Assembly (NCBI RefSeq): GCF_043555935.1
Contig: NZ_JBIGIB010000001.1
Location: 1,240,001 to 1,304,000, forward strand
DNA length: 64,000 bases
Source: Pelomonas baiyunensis
GTDB lineage: Bacteria; Pseudomonadota; Gammaproteobacteria; Burkholderiales; Burkholderiaceae_C
Direction of reading: 5' to 3'
Of the stretch, positions 6,515 to 15,592 are shown in pieces. The notes below the pieces were generated by a model. The model made no database searches and had not been told where the DNA came from. It was given only the letters and a program-made list of their open reading frames with translations. How positions within the stretch are numbered: the stretch's first letter is position 1; every line of letters begins with the position of its first letter. The position numbers and the translations under genes were made by a program.

Positions 6515-7984
6515 ATGCGCCTTCTCGGCAAAGCGCTCACCTTCGACGACGTTCTGTTGGTGCCAGCGTTCTCCCAGGTGTTGCCCCGCGACACCAGCCT
6601 TGCGACCCGTCTGTCGCGCAACATTCCCCTGAACCTGCCGCTCGTGTCCGCCGCGATGGACACCGTGACCGAGGCGCGCCTGGCGATTGCCATCGCCCAG
6701 GAAGGCGGCATTGGCATCGTGCACAAGAACCTGACGGCGGAAGCCCAGGCTCGCGAAGTGGCGCGCGTGAAGCGGTACGAAAGCGGCGTGGTGCGTGAGC
6801 CCCTGACCATCGGCCCCGACGCGTCGGTGCGTGAGGTCGTCGAGCTGACCCGCCTGCACGGTTTCTCCGGCTTCCCGGTCGTGGAAGGCAAGCGTGTGGT
6901 GGGCATCGTCACGGGCCGTGACCTGCGCTTTGAGACCCGCATGGACGCCAAGGTCCGCGAAATCATGACGCCGGCCGAGAAGCTGATCACCGTCAAGGAA
7001 GGCGCGTCGCTGGACGAAGCCAAGGCGCTGATGCACACCCACAAGCTGGAGCGCGTGGTGGTGGTGAACGATGCGTTCGAACTGCGCGGCCTGATGACGG
7101 TGAAAGACATCACCAAGCAGACCAGCTTCCCGAACGCCGCGCGTGACGCGCACGGCGGCCTGCGCGTGGGCGCGGCGGTTGGCTTCGGTGAAGACACCGA
7201 ACAGCGCGTGGAACTGCTGGTCAAGGCCGGCGTCGACGCCATCATCGTGGACACGGCCCACGGCCACAGCGCCGGCGTGCTGGACCGCGTGCGTTGGGTG
7301 AAGCGCAATTTCCCGAGCGTGGACGTCATCGGCGGCAACATCGCCACCGGCGCGGCTGCGCTGGCGCTGGTGGAAGCCGGCGCGGACGGCGTGAAGGTCG
7401 GCATCGGCCCCGGTTCCATCTGCACGACGCGCATCGTCGCGGGTGTGGGCGTGCCGCAAATCACGGCGGTCGACAACGTCGCCACCGCGCTGCGCGGCAC
7501 CGGCGTGCCGGTCATCGCGGACGGTGGTATCCGCTACTCCGGCGACGTGGCCAAGGCCATCGCCGCTGGCGCGGACTGCATCATGATGGGCGGCGCCTTT
7601 GCCGGCACCGAGGAAGCCCCGGGCGAAACCATCCTGTACCAGGGCCGCACGTTCAAGAGCTACCGCGGCATGGGTTCGATGGGCGCCATGGCCAAGGGCA
7701 GCGCCGACCGCTATTTCCAGGACACCTCGGCCAACAACCCCAACACCTCCAAGCTGGTGCCCGAGGGCATTGAAGGCCAGGTGCCCTACAAGGGCTCGGT
7801 GGTGCAGGTCATCTTCCAGATGGCGGGCGGCTTGAAGGCGTCGATGCACTACTGCGGCTGCGCCACGATTGCCGACATGCAAAACAAGGCCGAGTTCGTC
7901 GAGATCACGACGGCGGGCATGCGCGAAAGCCATGTCCACGACGTGCAGATCACGAAGGAAGCGCCGAACTACCGCAGCGAGTAA
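6515..7984 (+). CDS. guaB: GuaB, inosine-5'-monophosphate dehydrogenase
   Basis: GuaB oxidises IMP to XMP with NAD+, the committed step to guanine nucleotides. The 489-residue length is normal. The TIM-barrel core is interrupted by a tandem CBS-domain pair (about residues 95-205). The catalytic cysteine is in GPGSICTTR (about C303), and the mobile flap region contains YRGMGSMGAM. GuaA, the next enzyme, lies downstream after one intervening transporter gene. A strong terminator follows guaB, so the three genes are probably not one simple operon. Confidence 0.98.
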   Translation: MRLLGKALTFDDVLLVPAFSQVLPRDTSLATRLSRNIPLNLPLVSAAMDTVTEARLAIAIAQEGGIGIVHKNLTAEAQAREVARVKRYESGVVREPLTIGPDASVREVVELTRLHGFSGFPVVEGKRVVGIVTGRDLRFETRMDAKVREIMTPAEKLITVKEGASLDEAKALMHTHKLERVVVVNDAFELRGLMTVKDITKQTSFPNAARDAHGGLRVGAAVGFGEDTEQRVELLVKAGVDAIIVDTAHGHSAGVLDRVRWVKRNFPSVDVIGGNIATGAAALALVEAGADGVKVGIGPGSICTTRIVAGVGVPQITAVDNVATALRGTGVPVIADGGIRYSGDVAKAIAAGADCIMMGGAFAGTEEAPGETILYQGRTFKSYRGMGSMGAMAKGSADRYFQDTSANNPNTSKLVPEGIEGQVPYKGSVVQVIFQMAGGLKASMHYCGCATIADMQNKAEFVEITTAGMRESHVHDVQITKEAPNYRSE

Positions 7985-7998
7985 GCGCCGCAAGCGCA

Positions 7999-8030
7999 AA
8001 CGGGGCGATTCCAGTCGCCCCGTTTTGTTT
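7999..8030 (+). terminator. Rho-independent terminator after guaB
   Basis: A 10-bp perfect stem AACGGGGCGA / TCGCCCCGTT with a 6-base loop is followed by TTGTTTT. It lies between guaB and the MFS gene. Confidence 0.9.
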
Positions 8031-8041
8031 TCAGGAATGAG

Positions 8042-9280
8042 ATGAGCGACGCCCAGAAACGCACGCCTGCCATGGGCTTCATCATGGCCGCCGTGCTGAT
8101 CGACATGATCTCCATCGGTCTGATGGTGCCGGTGCTGCCGCACATCGTGGGCACCTTCACCCACAGCAACGACGAGCAGACCTCGGCCTTCCTGATGGTG
8201 ACCATGGCCTTCGGCGTGGCCAACTTCCTTGGCTCGCCGGTGCTGGGGGCGCTGTCCGATCGTTTCGGCCGCCGGCCGGTGCTGCTGATCGGCTTTGCCG
8301 GCTTGGCGCTGAGCTTCTTTGTCACGGCCATGGCCACGGCGCTGTGGATGCTGGTGGCAGTGCGCCTGTTCTCGGGTGCCATGCAGGCCAACATCGCCAT
8401 CGCGAACGCCTACGTGGCCGACATCACCGCCCCGGAGGACCGCGCACGCCGCTTCGGCCAGCTCGGCGCCATGTTCGGCATCGGCTTCATCCTCGGCCCG
8501 GTCATCGGCGGCTGGCTGGGCCACTACGACGTGCACTGGCCCTTCTTCGCCGCAGGCGCCATGGCTGTGCTGAACTGGTGCTACGGCTTCTTCGTGCTGC
8601 CCGAGTCGCTGCCGAAGGACCGCCGCAGCCCCTTCGACTGGAAGAAGGCCAACCCGGCCAGTTCGCTGCGCGGCCTGGCGGCGCTGCAGGGCATCGGGCC
8701 GCTGGTGGCGGTCATCGCGCTGTCGTCGTTGGCCCAGTTCACGCTGCACAACACCTGGGTGCTGTACACCAAGTTCCGCTTCGGATGGGGGCCGCTGGCC
8801 GTCAGTCAGTCGCTGGTGGTGGTGGGTATCGTGTCCGTCATCAGCCAGGGCGTGCTGCTCCGGCCGCTGCTCAAGCGCTTCAGCCCGCAGCGGTTGGCGC
8901 TGGTCAGCATGATGTCGGCGTCGCTCGCCTACCTTGGCTTCGGCCTGGCCACCGAGGGCTGGATGATGTACGTCGTCATCGGCCTGAACTTGCTGGGCGG
9001 TGTGGGCGCAGCGGCGCTGCAGAGCGTCATTTCCAACGCCGCCGGCGGGGCCCACCAGGGGCGAGCCATGGGCGCGGTGTCGTCGCTCAACAGCTTGATG
9101 GCCGTCATCGCCCCGCTGCTGGGCCTGACGCTGCTGGCCGAGGTGTCGCACCGGCCGGCGGGCGACCTGCTGATGGGCCTGCCCTTCTTCGCCTGCGCTG
9201 CCCTGCAAGCGGTGGCCCTGTTCATCACCTTCCGTTTCTTCCGAACCCAGCCGCCGGCTCAGCCCCTGCAGCCGGCTTGA
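8042..9280 (+). CDS. MFS transporter, TetA-like drug/H+ antiporter family
   Basis: This 412-residue protein has twelve predicted membrane segments. The loop 2-3 motif of drug antiporters (GALSDRFGRRPVLL, about residues 74-87) and the motif C-like GFILGPVIGGWLG in helix 5 place it near tetracycline-resistance (TCR/TetA) exporters. Substrate cannot be assigned. It begins just after the guaB terminator, with AGGA seven bases before the ATG, and ends ten bases before guaA. The close spacing to guaA hints at shared transcription from a promoter inside or before this gene. Confidence 0.85.
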   Translation: MSDAQKRTPAMGFIMAAVLIDMISIGLMVPVLPHIVGTFTHSNDEQTSAFLMVTMAFGVANFLGSPVLGALSDRFGRRPVLLIGFAGLALSFFVTAMATALWMLVAVRLFSGAMQANIAIANAYVADITAPEDRARRFGQLGAMFGIGFILGPVIGGWLGHYDVHWPFFAAGAMAVLNWCYGFFVLPESLPKDRRSPFDWKKANPASSLRGLAALQGIGPLVAVIALSSLAQFTLHNTWVLYTKFRFGWGPLAVSQSLVVVGIVSVISQGVLLRPLLKRFSPQRLALVSMMSASLAYLGFGLATEGWMMYVVIGLNLLGGVGAAALQSVISNAAGGAHQGRAMGAVSSLNSLMAVIAPLLGLTLLAEVSHRPAGDLLMGLPFFACAALQAVALFITFRFFRTQPPAQPLQPA

Positions 9281-9290
9281 AAGACGCCTT

Positions 9291-10898
9291 ATGCAACACG
9301 ACAAGGTCCTCATCCTCGACTTCGGCTCCCAAGTCACCCAGCTCATCGCCCGCCGCGTGCGCGATGCGTCGGTGTACTGCGAGATCCATCCGAACGACGT
9401 GTCGGATGACTTCATCAAGGCCTATCAGCCCAAGGCCATCATCCTGAGCGGCAGCCACGCTTCCACCTACGAGGACCACGAGCTGCGCGCGCCGCAGGCC
9501 GTGTGGGACGCCGGCGTGCCGGTGCTCGGCATCTGCTATGGCATGCAAACCATGGCCGTGCAGCTGGGCGGCACGGTGAGCTGGAGCGACACCCGCGAGT
9601 TCGGCTACGCCGAGGTGCGTGCCCACGGTCACACGAAGCTGCTTGATGGCATTCAAGACTTCGGCACCGCCGAGGGCCACGGCATGCTCAAGGTCTGGAT
9701 GAGCCACGGCGACAAGGTCACCGTGCTGCCGCCGGGCTTCAAGCTGATGGCGTCCACGCCCAGCTGCCCCATCGCCGGCATGGCCGATGAGGCGCGCGGC
9801 TTCTACGCCGTGCAGTTCCACCCCGAGGTCACGCACACCGTGCAGGGCGAAGCCATGCTGCGCCGCTTCGTGCGCGACATCGCCGGTTGCAAGGGCGACT
9901 GGATCATGGGCGACTACATCGCCGAGGCCGTGGCCAGGATCCGCGAGCAGGTGGGCGACGAGGAGGTCATCCTCGGCCTGTCGGGCGGCGTCGATTCCTC
10001 CGTGGCCGCCGCGCTGATCCACCGCGCCATTGGCGACCAGCTCACCTGCGTGTTCGTCGACCACGGCCTGCTGCGCCTGAACGAGGGCGACATGGTCATG
10101 GACATGTTCGCCGGCAAGCTGCACGCCAAGGTCATCCGCGTGGATGCGAGCGAGCTGTTCCTGGGCGAATTGGCCGGCGTGACCGACCCCGAGCAGAAGC
10201 GCAAGATCATCGGCCGCCTGTTCGTCGACGTCTTCAAGGCCGAAGCTGCCAAGCTCAAGGCGGGCGACGGCGGCCACAAGGGCGCGACCTTCCTGGCGCA
10301 GGGCACCATCTACCCCGACGTGGTGGAGAGCGGCGGTACCAAGACCAAGAAGGCCACCACCATCAAGAGCCACCACAACGTGGGCGGCCTGCCCGAGCAG
10401 CTCGGCCTGAAGCTGCTGGAGCCGCTGCGCGAGCTGTTCAAGGACGAAGTGCGCGCCCTCGGCGTGGCCTTGGGTCTGCCGGCCGAGATGGTCTATCGCC
10501 ACCCGTTCCCGGGCCCGGGCCTGGGCGTGCGCATCCTGGGCGAAGTGAAGAAGCCCTACGCCGACCTGCTGCGCCGGGCGGACGCGATCTTCATTGAAGA
10601 GCTGCGCAACACCATCGACCCCGCCACCGGCAAGAGCTGGTACGACCTGACCAGCCAAGCCTTTGCCGTGTTCCTGCCGGTGAAGAGCGTGGGCGTGATG
10701 GGCGACGGCCGCACCTACGACTACGTTGTGGCCCTGCGCGCCGTGCAAACCAGTGACTTCATGACCGCCGACTGGGCCGAGCTGCCGTACAGCATGCTCA
10801 AGCGCACCTCGGGGCGCATCATCAACGAGGTGCGCGGCATCAACCGTGTCACCTACGACGTCAGCAGCAAGCCGCCCGCCACCATCGAGTGGGAGTGA
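9291..10898 (+). CDS. guaA: GuaA, GMP synthase (glutamine-hydrolysing)
   Basis: GuaA converts XMP to GMP using glutamine and ATP. The 535-residue protein has an N-terminal class I glutamine amidotransferase domain with nucleophile in GICYGMQ (about C82) and the His/Glu pair in FHPEVTHT. The ATP-pyrophosphatase domain has its P-loop in LSGGVDSSVAAAL (about residue 231), and a C-terminal dimerisation domain follows. Length is close to the E. coli enzyme (525), with a short insert in the pyrophosphatase half (ESGGTKTKKATTIKSHHNVGG is normal family sequence). Confidence 0.98.
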   Translation: MQHDKVLILDFGSQVTQLIARRVRDASVYCEIHPNDVSDDFIKAYQPKAIILSGSHASTYEDHELRAPQAVWDAGVPVLGICYGMQTMAVQLGGTVSWSDTREFGYAEVRAHGHTKLLDGIQDFGTAEGHGMLKVWMSHGDKVTVLPPGFKLMASTPSCPIAGMADEARGFYAVQFHPEVTHTVQGEAMLRRFVRDIAGCKGDWIMGDYIAEAVARIREQVGDEEVILGLSGGVDSSVAAALIHRAIGDQLTCVFVDHGLLRLNEGDMVMDMFAGKLHAKVIRVDASELFLGELAGVTDPEQKRKIIGRLFVDVFKAEAAKLKAGDGGHKGATFLAQGTIYPDVVESGGTKTKKATTIKSHHNVGGLPEQLGLKLLEPLRELFKDEVRALGVALGLPAEMVYRHPFPGPGLGVRILGEVKKPYADLLRRADAIFIEELRNTIDPATGKSWYDLTSQAFAVFLPVKSVGVMGDGRTYDYVVALRAVQTSDFMTADWAELPYSMLKRTSGRIINEVRGINRVTYDVSSKPPATIEWE

Positions 10899-10937
10899 GG
10901 CGGCGCGGCCTTTGGCGGCCGCGGCACCGATCGAATC

Positions 10938-10972
10938 AACCCGCTGCGGGCGTTGCCCCGGCGGGTTTTTTT
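10938..10972 (+). terminator. Rho-independent terminator after guaA
   Basis: AACCCGC pairs with GCGGGTT around a loop that can itself form a short GC helix. An eight-base T run follows. Confidence 0.85.
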
Positions 10973-10997
10973 CTGGGCCGGATGCGGGCACATCGAT

Positions 10998-11261
10998 ATG
11001 CTGATGCGATTCATTGCTTACCCTGTTCTCACCATGCGCGCTGCATTTGGCCTGTTGGCCCTGGTCATCACCCTGGCGATCGTGCTGTCACTGTCCAAGC
11101 GTCAAGCCGCGTCGCTGCGCGCGCCAGCAACGGCTGCGCCGTCAGCATCGGCGGCCGCGCCCGCGCTCCCGGCGCCTCAGGCGGTGGGGCAGCAGGTGCA
11201 GTCGGCGCTGGATGCCGCCGCGCAGCGCCAGATGGACGCCGCGGCCTCTGCCGTGCAGTGA
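10998..11261 (+). CDS. Small single-pass membrane protein, unknown function
   Basis: This short open frame (87 residues from the ATG at 10998; another ATG at 11034 would give 75) has one hydrophobic segment (AAFGLLALVITLAIVLSL). A basic KRQ follows, and then an Ala/Pro/Gln-rich tail ending in a probable helix (QQVQSALDAAAQRQMDAAAS). No family is recognised. The membrane segment followed by a low-complexity linker suggests an inner-membrane anchor with a periplasmic tail. No clear Shine-Dalgarno sequence precedes either start, so its reality is only moderately supported. Confidence 0.5.
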   Translation: MLMRFIAYPVLTMRAAFGLLALVITLAIVLSLSKRQAASLRAPATAAPSASAAAPALPAPQAVGQQVQSALDAAAQRQMDAAASAVQ

Positions 11262-11280
11262 CCTGCTGAGTCGAGCGGCA

Positions 11281-12270
11281 TCAACTTGGTGACGCGGCCA
11301 CCGCCTGCGCCAACGCCCGCACGCTGAGCGGCGCGGAGCCCTCGGCCTTGTTCGAGATCGTCACGAATACGTCCTGACCCGCATGGGCGGTGGCCCGAAT
11401 GATGCGGGCCAATTCCGCCCGTGTGTCCGGGTCGGGGTCGAGCATTTCGCGGAACTCGCCGTACTTCTGTTCCGCTGCCTCGTAGCCGTAGGCGCCGTGC
11501 AGACGGTTCAGATTCCAGCGCGCCACCAGCGGCCCGGGCCACAGGGCCCGCAGCAGCGGCAACTGTTCGGCCAGCGGTGGCAACTTGGGGTGCAGGCCCA
11601 GGCAGTAGCGCGCCCCGGTGTCGCGCAGCAAGGCGACGAGATCGGGCGTCAGCCAGGCGGCGTCGCGCACTTCCACGGCGATGACACCCACCGGCGGTTT
11701 CGGCAGGGACAGCAGCAGGGCGTGCAGGCGGTCGAACTGTTCGTTCATGTGCGCCAGCCGCTGGGCGGGCAGGGGGCTCAGCTGGAACACCAGCGCGCCG
11801 ACCGTGGAACCCAGGCCCTCGCAAGCCGGCTCGATGAAGTCTTGCAGTGCAGTGGTGGGGTCCAGGAACAGCGGGTTGGGCTGCAACCCCCGCCCGGTGT
11901 CGCCGCGCAGCAGGGCATCGGTCACCAGGCTGGGCGCCTTCACGGTGAACCGAAAGCCTGGCGGCACCTGCTCGGCGTAACGCTGGAATTCACTGGCGGC
12001 GAGCGGCCGGTAGAAGCCCCGGTCAATGCCCACCGCACGCAGCAGTGGGTGGGCGGCATACGCAGGCAGGCCGCTCTTGGCGAGGGTGGACTCACTGTGC
12101 CGCCCGGCCCATACCAACCCCTCCCAGCCGGGGTAGCTCCAGGTGGACGTGCCGAGGTGGATGCGTGGCGAGAGCGCTGCGGCCAGCGCCTGGTCTTCCG
12201 CTGACGGTGCTGCGGCTTGCACGCCGCGCGGGCGTTTTTCCGGCAGGCGGCCGAACAGGTCGTCCTGCAT
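11281..12270 (-). CDS. DUF72 family protein
   Basis: This 329-residue protein belongs to the DUF72 (YecE-like) TIM-barrel family of unknown function. Typical features are HLGTSTWSYPGW near residue 39, YAEQVPPGFRFTVKAP near 110, the VFQLSP motif and the later VEVRDAAWL. The ATG overlaps the stop of the upstream DUF979 gene (ATGA), so it is probably translated from the same mRNA as the pxp cluster. The open frame could be read further upstream, but that part belongs to the DUF979 gene in another frame. Nothing in the sequence ties it chemically to 5-oxoproline. Confidence 0.85.
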   Translation of the reverse strand: MQDDLFGRLPEKRPRGVQAAAPSAEDQALAAALSPRIHLGTSTWSYPGWEGLVWAGRHSESTLAKSGLPAYAAHPLLRAVGIDRGFYRPLAASEFQRYAEQVPPGFRFTVKAPSLVTDALLRGDTGRGLQPNPLFLDPTTALQDFIEPACEGLGSTVGALVFQLSPLPAQRLAHMNEQFDRLHALLLSLPKPPVGVIAVEVRDAAWLTPDLVALLRDTGARYCLGLHPKLPPLAEQLPLLRALWPGPLVARWNLNRLHGAYGYEAAEQKYGEFREMLDPDPDTRAELARIIRATAHAGQDVFVTISNKAEGSAPLSVRALAQAVAASPS

Positions 12271-13229
12271 CAAAACATCAGCCACTTCAGCAGCACGAGG
12301 TTCACCCCCAGCACGGCCAGCGCCGTGGGCCACTGCGCGCGGATCACGGCGTTCTTGTCCTTCAGCTCCAGCAGTGCCGCAGGAATGACGTTGAAGTTGG
12401 CCGCCATGGGCGTCATCAACGTACCGCAGTAGCCGCAGAACATGCCGATGGCGGCCATCACGGCCGGGTTGCCGTGGTGCAGCCCGAGCAAGATGGGAAT
12501 GCCGATGCCCGCAGTCATCACCGGAAAGGCCGCGAAGGCATTGCCCATGACCATGGTGAACAAGGCCATGCCCACGCCGTAGGCCGCCACGGCCAGCCAG
12601 GCGTTGTCCACTGGCAGCGTGTGCGTTGCGATGGCAGCCACGGCCTTGCCCACGCCGGCGTCCGTGAACAGCAGGCCCAGCGTGGCCAGCATCTGCGGCA
12701 GGATCACCGCCGGCCCCATGGTCTCCAGCAGCCGGTGCGACTCGCGCAGCGCCTGCAGCGGGCGCTCCCGCGTCATCCACAGTGCTGCCGCCAGCCCGAC
12801 GAGCGCGCCCAGGCCCACGCACACCAGCGTCAGGTGCTTGGGCTCCACCAGCAGCCAAGGGCCGAGGTGCACGTCCTTCAGCGTGAGGCTGCCCACCAGA
12901 GCCAGCCCCGAGATGGCCAGGATGGGCAGGAACAGCCGGTGGCCCAGCCTTGCGGCGCTGGCTTGGCGCTCGGCCGGCGCGCGCGCGCCGTGCCGGCCGA
13001 GTGACACGCCGCCCAGCCCACCGAGCGCGGCCAGCATCAACACGATGAGCCCGGTGACGACCGGGGGCAGCACGTCACCGGCCAGGTAGATGACGGCCCA
13101 CAGCGCCCAGAACAGCGCGCTGCTCCAGCGCCGCGGGTTGCTGCGGTCGCGCACCGTCAAGGCCGAAACGCCCAGCAGCGCGGCGCCTGCCAGCAGGTAG
13201 AGCTGGTCGATCTGCAGCAGCGCGGTCAT
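12270..13229 (-). CDS. DUF979 family membrane protein
   Basis: This 319-residue integral membrane protein has about nine to ten hydrophobic segments and the conserved DUF979 features AVILPQMLATLGLLFTDAGVG and MGNAFAAFPVMTAGIGIP. Its C-terminal region contains GYCGTLMTPMAANFNVIPAA. DUF979 proteins are nearly always encoded next to a DUF969 protein, and the pair resembles a two-subunit transporter. Here it overlaps both neighbours by four bases (ATGA at each end). Given its place after pxpBCA, uptake of 5-oxoproline or a pyroglutamyl compound is a reasonable inference, not shown by sequence. Confidence 0.85.
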   Translation of the reverse strand: MTALLQIDQLYLLAGAALLGVSALTVRDRSNPRRWSSALFWALWAVIYLAGDVLPPVVTGLIVLMLAALGGLGGVSLGRHGARAPAERQASAARLGHRLFLPILAISGLALVGSLTLKDVHLGPWLLVEPKHLTLVCVGLGALVGLAAALWMTRERPLQALRESHRLLETMGPAVILPQMLATLGLLFTDAGVGKAVAAIATHTLPVDNAWLAVAAYGVGMALFTMVMGNAFAAFPVMTAGIGIPILLGLHHGNPAVMAAIGMFCGYCGTLMTPMAANFNVIPAALLELKDKNAVIRAQWPTALAVLGVNLVLLKWLMF

Positions 13230-13930
13230 GGGCGCTCCTGCGCGCGGGCGATGAGCGTGGGCAGTTGGCGGTCCAGCCGAATCAACCGCGCCGCGTGGAT
13301 GAGGAACGCCGCGATGGCGGTGGGAATGCCCCACAGCGCGATGTGAAGCGGGTCGGTGACGATGCCGTTCTCGGCCAGGAAGGTCTGCATCAGCACGATG
13401 GAGCCGAAGGCCACGAAGATGTCTTCGCCGAAGAACAGCCCGACGTTGTCCGTGGCCGCCGCCATGGCCTTCAGGCGGTCACGCACGGCCTGCGGCAGGG
13501 GGCCGTGCGTTTGCTCGGCGGCGGCTTCGGTCATGGGTGCCACCAAGGGCCGCACCATGGGCGCATGGCCGCCCAGCAGCGTCAAGCCCAGGGCTGCGGC
13601 GCTTTCGCGGATGAACAGGTACACCACCAGCAGCCGCCCCGCGGTGGCCGAGCGAATGCCGGCGACCCAGCTCTGCGCCCGCTCGCGCAGGCCGTGGCGC
13701 TCCAGCAGGCCGATGACCGGCAGCGGCAGCAGCAGCGTCAGCGGCAGGTTGCGCGTCTTCACGAAGCCTGTGCCCAGCTTGGCGAGGACGAGGTCTGGCG
13801 GCAGCTTGGCGGCCAGCCCGGTGGCCAGGCCCGCGGCGGTGACGACGAGGATGGGGTTGAAGCGCAGCACGAAGCCGACGATGACGACGGCCACGCCGAT
13901 CAGCGGCCAAAGGGACAGGTCGGTGGGCAT
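13226..13930 (-). CDS. DUF969 family membrane protein
   Basis: This 234-residue polytopic membrane protein matches the DUF969 family. It contains LWPLIGVAVVIVGFVLRFNPILVV at the N terminus (about residues 7-30), then GLLERHGLRERAQSW and NVGLFFGEDIFVAFGSI. It has about six membrane segments. It is the partner of the DUF979 gene, with which it overlaps (ATGA), and begins ten bases after pxpA. Together they are the likely membrane component of the cluster. Confidence 0.85.
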   Translation of the reverse strand: MPTDLSLWPLIGVAVVIVGFVLRFNPILVVTAAGLATGLAAKLPPDLVLAKLGTGFVKTRNLPLTLLLPLPVIGLLERHGLRERAQSWVAGIRSATAGRLLVVYLFIRESAAALGLTLLGGHAPMVRPLVAPMTEAAAEQTHGPLPQAVRDRLKAMAAATDNVGLFFGEDIFVAFGSIVLMQTFLAENGIVTDPLHIALWGIPTAIAAFLIHAARLIRLDRQLPTLIARAQERP

Positions 13931-13940
13931 GGAGAGGCTT

Positions 13941-14675
13941 TCAGGCGCGAAGGGCCACGCCGGCCTCGCGCAGCGCGGCGTGCAGGGCGTGGGCAAAGGC
14001 CACTGCGTGGGGCCCGTCGCCGTGCAGGCAAATCGTTTCCGCGTGCAGCGGCACGGTCTCGCCCGACACGGCCTGCACCACACCCTCGCGCACCATGCGC
14101 AGGGTGCGGGCCACGGCCTCGGCGGTGTCGTGGATGAGCGCACCGGGCTGGCTGCGCGGCACGAGGCTGCCGTCGGCGCGGTAGCCGCGGTCGGCAAACA
14201 CCTCGGCCACGGCCCGCAGGCCCGCGCGTTCGGCCGCGCGCAGCAGTTCGCTGCCCGCCAGGCCATACAAGGCCAGGCCCGGGCTCACGGCCAGCACGGC
14301 GTCCGCCACCGCGTCGGCCAGGGCCGGGTCGCGTGCGGCCTGGTTGTAGAGCGCGCCATGCGGCTTGACGTGGTGCAGTTGGCCGCCTGCGGCACGCACC
14401 AGCGCGTCCAGGGCGCCGATTTGGTAGATCAGGTCGGCGCGCACCTCGTCCGGCGTGAGTTGCATCTCGCTGCGGCCGAAGTTCTCGCGGTCGGGGTAGC
14501 TGGGGTGGGCGCCGAGGGCCACGCCTTGGGCCAGCGCGGCGGCCACGGTGGCCTGCATCAGCCGTGCGTCGCCCGCATGCCAGCCGCAGGCGATGTTGGC
14601 GGAGCTGACCAGGGTCAGCAGTTCGGCGTCGTGGGGGGCGCCTTCGCCGAGATCGGCGTTCAGATCGACATGCAT
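13941..14675 (-). CDS. pxpA: PxpA, 5-oxoprolinase subunit A (LamB/YcsF family)
   Basis: PxpA is one of three subunits of the prokaryotic ATP-dependent 5-oxoprolinase, which opens 5-oxo-L-proline to glutamate. The 244-residue protein shows the family signatures DLNADLGEG at the N terminus, SANIACGWHAGD, ALGAHPSYPDRENFGR, VKPHGALYN and the C-terminal ICLHGDGPHAV. Length is standard. Its start overlaps the end of pxpC by 16 bases, and the order is pxpB-pxpC-pxpA. Confidence 0.95.
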   Translation of the reverse strand: MHVDLNADLGEGAPHDAELLTLVSSANIACGWHAGDARLMQATVAAALAQGVALGAHPSYPDRENFGRSEMQLTPDEVRADLIYQIGALDALVRAAGGQLHHVKPHGALYNQAARDPALADAVADAVLAVSPGLALYGLAGSELLRAAERAGLRAVAEVFADRGYRADGSLVPRSQPGALIHDTAEAVARTLRMVREGVVQAVSGETVPLHAETICLHGDGPHAVAFAHALHAALREAGVALRA

Positions 14676-15592
14676 AGGGCGGTGTGAAGTTGGTTCAGCT
14701 CGCGTTGGCGCTGGCGCAGGGCGGCGATGGCGTCGTCGCGCGTGCAGGGGCGGAAGTGCAGCGTGCCGCCCAGGCGCAGCTGGGCCAGCTTCCACAGGTC
14801 AGCGGCAATGACCACGCCGATCTTGGGATAGCCGCCGGTGGTTTGCGCGTCGGCCAGCAGCACGATGGGTTGGCCGGAGGGCGGCACCTGGATCACGCCG
14901 GGCAGCACCCCGTGCGAGGGCAGGTCGTGTGCGGTGCAGCGCTCCAGCGCGGGGCCGTCGAATCGGTAGCCCATGCGGTTGCTTTGGGGCGTGAGCCGCC
15001 AGGCGGTGTGCCAGAAGGCCGCGTGCGCGGCGGGGGTGAATTCGTCGTACTCCGGGCCGGGCACCACGCGCACCTCGGGCGTCCAGGCGGGCGGGGCGAT
15101 GCCCAGGCGCCGTTCGGTGGGGCGGCCGGGTTGGCCGAGAGGCAGGCGGTCGCCGTCCCGCAGCGCGCGTCCGCCCATTCCGCCGAACTGGGCTTTCAGG
15201 TCGGTGCTGCGCGAGCCCAGCGCGGGCGGTGTGTCGATGCCGCCAGCCACGGCCAGCACGGTGCGCATCCGGTCGCGCGGGGCGGCGAGGGTCAGCGTCT
15301 GCCCGGCGTGCACCGGTTGGCGCCAGTAGGGGCGCACCGGGGTGCCGTCGAGCAGGCCGGGAGCATCCGTGCCGCACAGTGCGATGCACGTTGGGGCGTC
15401 GAAGCGCAGCGTGGCGGTGCCGAGGGTGAATTCCAGGCCTGCGGCGCCCGGCGCATTGCCCACCAGCAGGTTGGCGTGGGCCAGCGCCAGGTCGTCCAGC
15501 ATGCCGCAGCGGCTGATGCCGCGGTCGCGCCAGGCGGTGCGGCCGGCGTCTTGCACGGTGGTCAGCGGGCCGGCCCGCAGCAGGTGGATCAC
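14660..15592 (-). CDS. pxpC: PxpC, 5-oxoprolinase subunit C (KipA/biotin-dependent carboxyltransferase-like)
   Basis: This 310-residue protein belongs to the KipA / allophanate-hydrolase subunit 2-like family and is the third subunit of 5-oxoprolinase. It shows GPLTTVQDAGRTAWRDRGI at residues 8-26, AGGIDTPPALGSRSTDLKAQFGG in the middle, the SNRMGYRFDGP stretch and QTTGGYPKIGVV near the C terminus. The start is the GTG that overlaps the pxpB stop (GTGA). The older name urea amidolyase-like reflects homology, not activity. Confidence 0.93.
   Translation of the reverse strand: MIHLLRAGPLTTVQDAGRTAWRDRGISRCGMLDDLALAHANLLVGNAPGAAGLEFTLGTATLRFDAPTCIALCGTDAPGLLDGTPVRPYWRQPVHAGQTLTLAAPRDRMRTVLAVAGGIDTPPALGSRSTDLKAQFGGMGGRALRDGDRLPLGQPGRPTERRLGIAPPAWTPEVRVVPGPEYDEFTPAAHAAFWHTAWRLTPQSNRMGYRFDGPALERCTAHDLPSHGVLPGVIQVPPSGQPIVLLADAQTTGGYPKIGVVIAADLWKLAQLRLGGTLHFRPCTRDDAIAALRQRQRELNQLHTALCMSI

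Noticed and set aside
6293..9418. Very long minus-strand open frame (over 1000 codons) opposite guaB and the MFS gene.
   Set aside because: It is antisense to two clear genes. Its product is a His/Gln/Arg/Ala-rich shadow translation with no motif, as expected in high-GC DNA.
12271..12858. Extending the DUF72 protein upstream to the 525-codon open frame.
   Set aside because: The extra sequence is the DUF979 gene in another frame, and the DUF72 fold begins after the ATG at 12270.
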